From: Deltaproteobacteria bacterium | GTDB taxonomy: Bacteria; Desulfobacterota; Desulfarculia; Adiutricales; Adiutricaceae | Direction of reading: 5' to 3' | Length of the DNA stretch: 5,863 bases | Assembly: GCA_031279525.1 (NCBI GenBank) | Contig: JAITIH010000079.1 | Location: forward strand, 1 to 5,863 | Shown here: in pieces, positions 1 to 5,863 of the stretch | Numbering within the stretch: the stretch's first letter is position 1 | Layout: each line of letters starts with the position of its first letter | Notes under the pieces: model-generated | Told to the model about the DNA's origin: nothing | Database searches by the model: none | The model's input: the letters and a program-made list of their open reading frames with translations, nothing else | Position numbers and translations under genes: made by a program

Positions 1-9
1 TATATATAT

Positions 10-74
<65 letters not shown>

Positions 75-242
75 AATAAGCATGCCAAGCATACTAGTGC
101 ATATCTTTGATCGTATAAATTATTTTTCCTAATTAATTTAATCATTAACATGCCTATTACGATCCAAATTTCTATAAGTTTCGATATAAGAATAATTTTT
201 AGCAACTAATATGTATTAAACCAACTCGATTCGAAAAATTGA

Positions 243-365
243 CGGTCTCGCAAAAATCCTTGATTTCGGGAATCGGTGGAAAAATCCTTTAATAATTTCA
301 AGAGGTTATTTTTCTGGTTTTCATTTTTTGGATCGGAGCGGAATAATTAAAAAATTTTGAGACCG
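243..365. repeat. Long-range inverted repeat enclosing short direct repeats
   Basis: CGGTCTC at 243-249 is the exact reverse complement of GAGACCG at 359-365, and both arms are flanked on the inside by A-rich and T-rich runs that extend the pairing imperfectly. Inside, AAAAATCCTT occurs twice (252-261 and 280-289, period 28). 'GGAATCGGTGGA' near 269-280 resembles 'GGATCGGAGCGGA' near 340-352. There is no ORF. It could be a decayed mobile element, a structured RNA or a repeat family; I do not recognise it. Confidence 0.4.
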
Positions 366-418
366 GGGCGGCGGCGCCCTCGGCGGTAAAATTTTTTAGG
401 GGGGGGTTTTACTACCCC
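366..418. other. GC-rich hairpin followed by G8 tract and second inverted repeat
   Basis: GGGCG (366-370) and CGCCC (375-379) form a 5-bp stem with a GCGG loop. Just after it, GTAAAA (386-391) pairs with TTTTAC (407-412), with a T6 run and a G8 run (399-406) between, and a CCCC (415-418) that could pair with part of the G run. The patch is strongly GC-rich in otherwise AT-rich DNA and abuts the 243-365 inverted repeat, so the two may be one element. Function unknown. Confidence 0.35.
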
Positions 419-488
419 ATCTGTCTTGATATACATTAACACATATCTATATATTTATATTTAATTATCTATATCTATTTTTTAAACT

Positions 489-534
489 AAAAAAAGGCCA
501 TCTTCCAAGGAATTTTATCCTTGAAATGATGGCC
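489..534 (-). terminator. Rho-independent terminator, minus strand (distal of a pair)
   Basis: GGCCATC (496-502) pairs with GATGGCC (528-534), and the inner arms CAAGGA (506-511) and TCCTTG (518-523) continue the stem with a small mismatch and a bulge. The loop is ATTTTA. A7 at 489-495 gives a U7 tract on the minus strand; the plus-strand side is followed by CTCATA, so it acts only on minus-strand transcription. It may be a back-up for the terminator at 573-616. Confidence 0.75.
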
Positions 535-572
535 CTCATAACCAATTCAAATTTTAAAAATATTATATAAAT

Positions 573-616
573 AAAAAAAACCGTTTTCCAAATGATTATC
601 TCAATTGGAAGAACGG
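573..616 (-). terminator. Rho-independent terminator, minus strand (proximal of a pair)
   Basis: CCGTT (581-585) pairs with AACGG (612-616), then TTCCAA (586-591) with TTGGAA (605-610) across a bulged G, then TGA with TCA around a 5-base loop. A8 at 573-580 gives a U8 tract on the minus strand. On the plus strand the stem is followed by CTTTCTT, so weak two-way activity is possible. The 5' arm is nearly identical to that of the plus-strand terminator at 5644-5689. Confidence 0.8.
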
Positions 617-880
617 CTTTCTTAGCCTATATAAATTATTGTTTACTAATGTTTTATTTATTAAAACACGTTTATAAAATTAGCTATAAATAATAGAAGT
701 TTAAAAGCTTATTTTAAGAACGTTTGGACGTTTTATGGAAAACGCGCTTTGGCAATCTGGAAACTAGACCTTAGGGCCTTCTGGCCCGAGCTTAAAAACA
801 ATCCCCTTTAGGACTGCCTGAAGCCATCTTCTTCAAAAAAACTTAAGTCAAGCCGGCTGCGCTGCGGGTAAATAATATAT
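573..880 (-). ncRNA. Possible short minus-strand transcript without ORF
   Basis: This is an inferred transcript of about 300 bases between a weak promoter (886-914) and the terminator at 573-616. It has no usable ORF. It contains a small hairpin, GGGCC (774-778) with GGCCC (783-787) around a 4-base loop, and a CGTTTT/AAAACG hairpin (729-744). I do not recognise an RNA family. The alternative is that the stacked terminators end read-through from dnaK and the sequence between is plain spacer. Confidence 0.2.
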
Positions 881-885
881 TTTTA

Positions 886-914
886 TATTTACTGGCCTTT
901 TACGCGTCCGTCAA
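886..914 (-). promoter_or_regulatory. Weak sigma-70-like promoter, minus strand
   Basis: Read on the minus strand, TTGACG (909-914) is a 5/6 match to the -35 consensus. After 17 bases comes TAAATA (886-891), only a 3/6 match to the -10. It lies just past the dnaK terminator zone and points toward the terminator at 573-616. Such matches arise by chance in AT-rich DNA, hence the low confidence. Confidence 0.25.
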
Positions 915-917
915 GTT

Positions 918-933
918 TTTTTTACGTAAAAAA
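918..933. repeat. 16-bp perfect palindrome T6-ACGT-A6
   Basis: The sequence reads the same on both strands. Its A6 half doubles as the U-tract of the dnaK terminator on the minus strand. It may simply reflect a bidirectional terminator tail rather than a protein site. Confidence 0.6.
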
Positions 934-966
934 GCCGCCAGGCTACGCGCCGGACGGCCCTTTTTT
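928..966 (-). terminator. Rho-independent terminator downstream of dnaK, bidirectional form
   Basis: GCCGCC (934-939) pairs with GACGGC (953-958), with one G-U pair, plus two further G-C pairs past a mismatch. The hairpin is flanked by A6 (928-933) and T6 (961-966), so each strand has a U-tract after the stem. It is the first U-tract hairpin after the dnaK stop codon and probably ends the dnaK transcript. Nothing clear on the plus strand needs it. Confidence 0.7.
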
Positions 967-980
967 CGCTTTTGGCCCTT

Positions 981-1005
981 GGGCCCGCCTTGTCGAGGCG
1001 GGCCC
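981..1005 (-). terminator. Strong GC hairpin just after the dnaK stop
   Basis: GGGCCCGCCT (981-990) and AGGCGGGCCC (996-1005) form a perfect 10-bp stem with loop TGTCG, starting 11 bases past the dnaK stop. No U-tract follows directly on the minus strand, so it is not a complete terminator by itself. It may protect the mRNA 3' end or act together with the hairpin at 928-966, about 25 bases further on. Confidence 0.6.
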
Positions 1006-1015
1006 ATAGTGGGGT

Positions 1016-2950
<1,935 letters not shown>

Positions 2951-2988
2951 AAAAAATCCTCCAAAAAAAATTAAATTAAATATTTAAT

Positions 2989-3016
2989 TCTATATATTGC
3001 TAGAAAATAAAGTTAA
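2989..3016 (-). promoter_or_regulatory. Candidate dnaK promoter
   Basis: On the minus strand TTAACT (3011-3016) as -35 and TATAGA (2989-2994, 4/6) as -10 are 16 bases apart, giving a leader of about 30 bases before the dnaK ATG. The surrounding DNA is AT-rich, so the exact hexamers are uncertain. No sigma-32 pattern (CTTGAA with CCCCAT) was seen. The separate promoter fits the long gap after grpE. Confidence 0.4.
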
Positions 3017-3022
3017 GGAATG

Positions 3023-3038
3023 CGTTTATGCTTAAACG
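3023..3038. promoter_or_regulatory. Candidate operator upstream of dnaK (CGTTTA-TGCT-TAAACG)
   Basis: A perfect inverted repeat with 6-base arms and a 4-base centre. It lies just upstream of the predicted dnaK -35. Its core TTTAAGCATAA (minus strand, 3026-3036) recurs exactly in the hrcA promoter region at 5028-5038. TTAAG (3013-3017) and CTTAA (3031-3035) form a further overlapping inverted pair. This is a candidate binding site for HrcA or another heat-shock regulator; binding is inferred, not known. Confidence 0.4.
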
Positions 3039-3080
3039 AATCGGCTTTACAGCGGTTTTAATCAGTCGCGGGGCTAATTA

Positions 3081-3102
3081 AGATTCGTTTTAGATTCGTT
3101 TT
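3081..3102. repeat. 11-bp perfect tandem repeat AGATTCGTTTT x2
   Basis: Two adjacent identical copies (3081-3091, 3092-3102). The same 9-base core occurs once inverted, AAACGAATC at 3034-3042, touching the candidate dnaK operator. The three copies lie upstream of the predicted dnaK promoter. They could be regulator sites or products of slippage. Confidence 0.75.
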
Positions 3103-3117
3103 CAATCTAGCCCTGGC

Positions 3118-3285
3118 CTCGGCGGCTTGGCCTAATCTCGCCGCCGGCCCGGCCTTGGGAGGCGGGGCCTTAATGGCCTTTCGCTCCAATGGCCCTAATG
3201 GCCTTTTGGCTTTTTGGCTTTTTACCCTTGGGCGTTTTGGCCTTGGCTATTTGGCTAAGACTTCTTTTGGCTCAGGCCGCTGGCC
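3118..3285. repeat. GGCC-rich repetitive spacer between grpE and dnaK
   Basis: This stretch is packed with GGCC tetramers. AATGGCC occurs three times (3172-3178, 3188-3194, 3197-3203) and TTTTGGCT is tandemly repeated (3204-3211, 3212-3219). CGGCGGC (3120-3126) and GCCGCCG (3140-3146) form a 7-bp stem, and AGGCC/GGCCT (3274-3286) a small hairpin at the grpE stop. None is followed by a U-tract on the minus strand, so no clear terminator separates grpE from dnaK. No ORF is present. Confidence 0.55.
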
Positions 3286-3903
3286 TTAGACCTGGTTCTT
3301 CGTCACCATGACCTTGGCCGGCCGGATTAAACGGTCGCCTAAGGCGTAGCCCTTGGCCACTTCCCTAGAGACGGCTAAGTCCGGGAGCTCAGGATCCGGC
3401 TCCTGGCCCAGGGCCTCGTGGATATTGGGGTCGAAAGGCTGGCCTCGGCCGGCCTCCACTTCCCTAAACCCCCGCTCGGCGAGGACGTCCATGAAGAGCT
3501 TTAAGGTCATCCGGACCCCTTCGGCCAGGTTCTTGGCCGCGGGGATGGACTCGTCCACGTAGTTAAGGGCCAGGTTTAAGTTGTCCAGGACCGGGACTAG
3601 GCTTTTTAAAAGGCTCTCGGCGGCGTAGCGGTTGAGCTCTTCCTTTTCCTTACGGGCCCGGCGGAGGACGTTTTCGGTCTCGGCCAGGGCCCGCAAGTAA
3701 AGGTCGTGATATTTTCTGGCCTCGGCCTCCCAATCCGGGGGACCTTCGCGGCCCTCTTCCCCGTTAAGGGAACCGACGTTTTGGCCCTGAAAGTCGCCCT
3801 CTGGGCCAACCCCCGCGTCGTCGGCGAAATTGTTTTCGGCCCCCGTCTCGGCTCGACCCTCGGCTTGGCTTTCGGCTTGGCCGTTTTTGTGGCCCATGTC
3901 CAT
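3286..3903 (-). CDS. grpE: GrpE, nucleotide exchange factor for DnaK
   Basis: GrpE is a cytoplasmic homodimer that speeds ADP release from DnaK. With the start chosen here it has 205 residues, normal for the family. The first 55 or so residues are acidic, G/E/Q-rich and probably disordered. A long helix follows, about 60-115, with the typical 'DLYLRALAETENVLRRARKEK' region and 'LVPVLDNLNLAL'. The C-terminal beta domain ends with GYALGDRLIRPAKVMVTK, the family signature. The ORF also opens at a TTG at 3915, giving four more residues, but that TTG overlaps the GGAG ribosome binding site of the ATG at 3903, so the ATG is preferred. The gene starts 14 bases after hrcA and probably shares its transcript; translational coupling is likely. 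Confidence 0.97.
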   Translation of the reverse strand: MDMGHKNGQAESQAEGRAETGAENNFADDAGVGPEGDFQGQNVGSLNGEEGREGPPDWEAEARKYHDLYLRALAETENVLRRARKEKEELNRYAAESLLKSLVPVLDNLNLALNYVDESIPAAKNLAEGVRMTLKLFMDVLAERGFREVEAGRGQPFDPNIHEALGQEPDPELPDLAVSREVAKGYALGDRLIRPAKVMVTKNQV

Positions 3904-3909
3904 GCGAGT

Positions 3910-3913
3910 CTCC
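3910..3913 (-). promoter_or_regulatory. Ribosome binding site of grpE (GGAG)
   Basis: GGAG on the minus strand lies 6 bases before the ATG at 3903, inside the 14-base gap after the hrcA stop. It decides the start: the alternative TTG (3915-3913) shares bases with this site and has no ribosome binding site of its own. Confidence 0.75.
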
Positions 3914-3917
3914 AATT

Positions 3918-4958
3918 TTAAGATTTGCTATTGAACAAGCCGCTGACCACCCGGGCGGCGTAGTCGACCACCGGGACGATCTCGGCGTAGTTAAGCCTTC
4001 TAGGCCCGATGACCCCTAGGGCCCCGGCCCGGCGGTCGCCGCTGTAGTACGGGGAAGCCACCAGGGCCAAGGCGTCGGCCTTCTGGCCTGAGGGCCCGAA
4101 AACCACCTGGACCCGACCGGCCCCGGTGATCTGGTCCAACAGCTCGACTAGCCGGCGCTTGTTCTCGAAGGCCAAAAACAAAGCCCGCATGGCCTCGGCC
4201 TCGGCGAAGTCCGGGTGCTCCAGGAGGCGGCCCCGGCCCTCGTCGTCCAGGTAGATGTCCCGCTCCCCGGCCTCTTCCTTGGAAGAGGCCTCGGCGGCCA
4301 GGGCGATGACCCTTTGGAAGAGCCGCTCGAACTCGTGGCGCTCTTGGCCCATGGCCGAGAGCCCCCGATCCCGGATCTCCTCCAAGGTGAAGGGAGGCTT
4401 AAACTCCTCCAAAAAGACGTTGGCCTCGTTCAACTGACTTTGGTCGTAATCCTCGGCCGGGCTTAAGAGCCGGTTGTGGATGAGTCCGTTTTCCGTGACC
4501 AGGACGGCCAAAACCTCCCGGCGGCCCAGGCGCACGAAATGGAGCCTTCTTAGCCACAGGCTTTCGGCCTCCGGGGCCACGATGAGGCCCATTTGGCTGG
4601 TCAGGCTGGACAAGACCTTGGAGCAAAGGCTAAAAATGGGCTCAGCCGAGCCGCCGCCGGCCAGCCGCTCCTGAATAAGGCTCCTAGTCCTTTCGGGCAA
4701 GAACACCTTGTCCAAAAGGTCGTCCACGTAGACCCGAAAGCCTTCCTCGGTGGGGGTCCGACCGGCCGAGGCGTGCGGCTGGCGCAAAAGGCCTAAGGCC
4801 TCCAGCTCGACCATGACTTTCCGAACCGAGGCCGGCGAGAGGCTCAAGCTCCTTAACCGGGCCAGATTGGCCGAGGCGACCGGCTCGCCGGTGCGAATGT
4901 ACTCCTCCACCAAGGCGGCCAAAATTTGTCTTTGCCTTTCGGTCTTCGGCTCGATCAT
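3918..4958 (-). CDS. hrcA: Heat-inducible transcription repressor HrcA
   Basis: HrcA represses class I heat-shock genes by binding the CIRCE inverted repeat; its activity depends on GroEL in studied species. The 346-residue length is typical. The N-terminal winged helix-turn-helix (about 1-80) shows SPASVRKVMVELEALGLL (41-58) followed by the hallmark PHASAGRTPTEEGFRVYVD (61-79). The middle holds the GAF-like core and dimerisation region. The C-terminus ends GVIGPRRLNYAEIVPVVDY (315-333), again a family signature. The ATG is the only reasonable start, since an in-frame TAA lies 19-21 bases upstream. The nearest Shine-Dalgarno-like run, AGGA (4973-4976), is 14 bases away, so initiation may be weak, fitting a low-abundance repressor. 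It is first in the hrcA-grpE operon. No canonical CIRCE (TTAGCACTC-N9-GAGTGCTAA) is seen, so its operator here may be diverged. Confidence 0.98.
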   Translation of the reverse strand: MIEPKTERQRQILAALVEEYIRTGEPVASANLARLRSLSLSPASVRKVMVELEALGLLRQPHASAGRTPTEEGFRVYVDDLLDKVFLPERTRSLIQERLAGGGSAEPIFSLCSKVLSSLTSQMGLIVAPEAESLWLRRLHFVRLGRREVLAVLVTENGLIHNRLLSPAEDYDQSQLNEANVFLEEFKPPFTLEEIRDRGLSAMGQERHEFERLFQRVIALAAEASSKEEAGERDIYLDDEGRGRLLEHPDFAEAEAMRALFLAFENKRRLVELLDQITGAGRVQVVFGPSGQKADALALVASPYYSGDRRAGALGVIGPRRLNYAEIVPVVDYAARVVSGLFNSKS

Positions 4959-5025
4959 GGGTCTTTGGTTAGTCCTTTAAGCCCTTTTCGGCGACCTACC
5001 TTTGGGGAAGGCCAGCCACGCGTAA

Positions 5026-5053
5026 AATTTAAGCATAATATCCATAATGTCAA
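5026..5053 (-). promoter_or_regulatory. Candidate hrcA-grpE promoter
   Basis: Minus-strand TTGACA (5048-5053) is a perfect -35. It is followed after 16 bases by TAAATT (5026-5031), a 4/6 match to the -10. Transcription would start near 5018, leaving a leader of about 60 bases. The -10 overlaps the TTTAAGCATAA element, a position where a bound repressor would block RNA polymerase. Confidence 0.5.
5028..5038. promoter_or_regulatory. Candidate operator in the hrcA promoter (TTTAAGCATAA)
   Basis: The 11 bases are identical to the core of the palindrome upstream of dnaK (3026-3036, opposite strand). Here the arms are TTA and TAA around AGCA, less extended than the dnaK copy. It overlaps the predicted -10. 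A one-base-shorter relative, TTTAAGATAAAC, lies at 5246-5257, at the predicted start of the plus-strand transcript. Regulator binding is inferred only. Confidence 0.4.
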
Positions 5054-5162
5054 GAGATCTTCGGAATTTAAGTCAAAATATGGCCGCGGCCCGGGCCGAG
5101 AGGCTGGCCAAGGGCCTTAGGACGGCGGAACGGCGAAAGGTCTCATTGGTGAATCCAAGGCC

Positions 5163-5190
5163 AATTTAATATCCGTCAGACCGTTTTCAA
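5163..5190 (-). promoter_or_regulatory. Possible second, upstream hrcA promoter
   Basis: Minus-strand TTGAAA (5185-5190, 5/6) and TAAATT (5163-5168, 4/6) are 16 bases apart, the same arrangement and the same -10 as the nearer candidate. It would add about 135 bases of leader. The -35 region resembles the start of a sigma-32 site (CTTGAAA), but no CCCCAT follows. Weak evidence. Confidence 0.25.
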
Positions 5191-5215
5191 GTTTTTTCTA
5201 AGAGTAAAAAAATTA

Positions 5216-5244
5216 TTGACAATAAATTTCGCCTGCGTTATAAA
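5216..5244 (+). promoter_or_regulatory. Strong sigma-70 promoter, plus strand
   Basis: TTGACA (5216-5221) is a perfect -35 and TATAAA (5239-5244) a 5/6 match to the -10, with the ideal 17-base spacer. It is the best promoter match in the window. Transcription would start near 5251. It is divergent from hrcA and points into a region with no protein gene, ending at the terminator at 5644-5689. Confidence 0.65.
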
Positions 5245-5250
5245 TTTTAA

Positions 5251-5689
5251 GATAAACCCACGTCGTTCGTCCCGATATTATGCGGGCAGTTAATTAATAA
5301 TAAAATTAAAATTAAGATTAAATTTTATAATAAGTTATATTTATTATTTTTAGATTTTTACCCTCTTTATCTTCTCTAGTTTTAGTCACGAAGACTTTTC
5401 AATTTTCTTGCCATATTCTTGGTAACTAGAGCAATTACTTCAATAAATAGTATTAGAGTCCGAAGGCTTTGGGAAAAGCGCGGCGGTTAATCCCGCCAGG
5501 CGATTGTTTCTATTTTTCCCTCTATATTTTGCGAGCCGTGAAAAGGGCATTTATCTGGCGGTCGGAAGCCGCTAGCCTCAAATTTTGTTATTAAATAGTA
5601 GGCTAAATATTAAATAAAGTCTATTTAGAATTAATAGGTCTAGAAGGCCGTTTTCAAATGATATAAACATTTGAAAACGGCCTTTTTTT
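5251..5689 (+). ncRNA. Candidate non-coding RNA, about 440 bases
   Basis: The span is bracketed by a near-consensus promoter (5216-5244) and a perfect-stem terminator (5644-5689), and no frame gives a credible protein. The first part (about 5280-5460) is very AT-rich. Then comes a GC-rich structured core: GCTTT/AAAGC (5466-5479) capped by a GGGA tetraloop of the GNRA type, GGCGG/CCGCC (5482-5486 with 5493-5497), and CTGGCGG/CCGCTAG (5555-5561 with 5569-5575, one G-U). A competing long-range pair, CCGCCAG (5493-5499) with CTGGCGG (5555-5561), is exact. I could not match it to 6S RNA, tmRNA, RNase P, SRP RNA or a known riboswitch. It may be a new structured RNA, a diverged housekeeping RNA, or a leader whose gene has been lost. 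The transcript start and end are inferred. Confidence 0.4.
5644..5689 (+). terminator. Rho-independent terminator with perfect 17-bp stem, plus strand
   Basis: AAGGCCGTTTTCAAATG (5644-5660) is fully complementary to CATTTGAAAACGGCCTT (5668-5684) around a 7-base loop, and T7 (5683-5689) follows. There is no matching A-run on the other side, so it works on the plus strand. No protein gene precedes it on that strand in the window, which supports a transcript from the promoter at 5216-5244. Confidence 0.9.
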
Positions 5690-5805
5690 ACGCCCGGCGT
5701 GGGTATCGTCTAGGACGGCGCAATGTCCTCATAGACTTTGCGACTAACGACTAGTCCATGTGGCTGAGTGGCTGATATGGAAAGGCCTTCCCCAGGCGAT
5801 ATCCG

Positions 5806-5836
5806 CGTCAAGCTTTCCTAAAGGTAGAGCTTGACG
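5806..5836. repeat. 9-bp inverted repeat near the window edge
   Basis: CGTCAAGCT (5806-5814) and AGCTTGACG (5828-5836) are exact complements separated by 13 bases, with partial further pairing around a TAAA loop. There is no U-tract on either side. On the minus strand, frames enter from beyond the window and stop at 5818-5820 and 5744-5746, so the tail of a neighbouring gene cannot be excluded, but too little is visible to call one. Confidence 0.5.
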
Positions 5837-5863
5837 TACCTCTTCTTGCCAGTGGAAATTTTC

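Noticed and set aside
3606..3809. 67-codon minus-strand ORF inside grpE in another frame, and 4399-4626 (75 codons) inside hrcA
   Set aside because: Out-of-frame shadows of real genes on the same strand, rich in R/P/G, with no family resemblance.
4959..5215. Sigma-32 heat-shock promoter for hrcA (CTTGAAA seen near 5185-5191 on the minus strand)
   Set aside because: No CCCCAT-like -10 occurs at the required distance.
5466..5510. Faint likeness to a cobalamin riboswitch core (GGGAA ... TCCCGCCA)
   Set aside because: The order, spacing and other conserved blocks of that riboswitch are missing, and no B12-related gene follows.
5538..5594. 18-codon ORF starting at GTG inside the RNA candidate
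   Set aside because: There is no ribosome binding site, the start is weak, and the frame overlaps the most structured part of the candidate RNA.
5744..5863. Partial minus-strand genes entering from the right edge (frames ending at 5744-5746 and 5818-5820)
   Set aside because: Only about 39 and 14 codons are visible, with no recognisable motif, and a hairpin overlaps both frames. This is not enough to call a gene.

Overview
The window is a chromosomal piece of a Gram-negative bacterium. It carries the heat-shock chaperone cluster hrcA-grpE-dnaK, all on the minus strand, so transcription runs from high to low coordinates. The gene order, a DnaK with the Gram-negative insertion after the 'RLIGRK' segment, and an HrcA repressor beside grpE suggest a deltaproteobacterium (Desulfobacterota) or relative. 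That placement is an inference from gene content. The three genes are GC-rich with mostly G/C-ending codons, whereas the flanks (about 1-900 and 5200-5690) are very AT-rich and gene-poor. This split, with low coding density, resembles a host-associated genome undergoing intergenic expansion, but the window cannot prove it.

Layout: 1-1015 holds no convincing gene. It contains a 61-bp GA microsatellite (13-73), a region of inverted and direct repeats (243-418), two stacked minus-strand terminators (489-534, 573-616), a possible short minus-strand transcript ending at them, and a two-hairpin terminator zone behind dnaK (928-1005). dnaK occupies 1016-2950. The 335-bp gap 2951-3285 holds dnaK's own promoter, a short palindrome, an 11-bp tandem repeat and a GGCC-rich repetitive stretch. 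grpE (3286-3903) and hrcA (3918-4958) lie 14 bp apart and form one operon with a good promoter at 5026-5053. From 5054 to 5863 there is no clear protein gene. A near-consensus sigma-70 promoter on the plus strand (5216-5244) and a perfect-stem terminator (5644-5689) bracket about 440 bases without a usable ORF but with structured GC-rich patches: a candidate non-coding RNA divergent from hrcA.

How the genes work together: DnaK is the Hsp70 chaperone, GrpE its nucleotide exchange factor, and HrcA the repressor that normally controls such operons through the CIRCE operator. No CIRCE is visible. Instead, both the dnaK and the hrcA upstream regions contain the same 11-base near-palindrome (TTTAAGCATAA), next to or overlapping the predicted promoter in each case. 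I propose this as a candidate diverged HrcA operator. dnaJ is not in the window. The two points most worth a second look are this shared element and the plus-strand RNA candidate.
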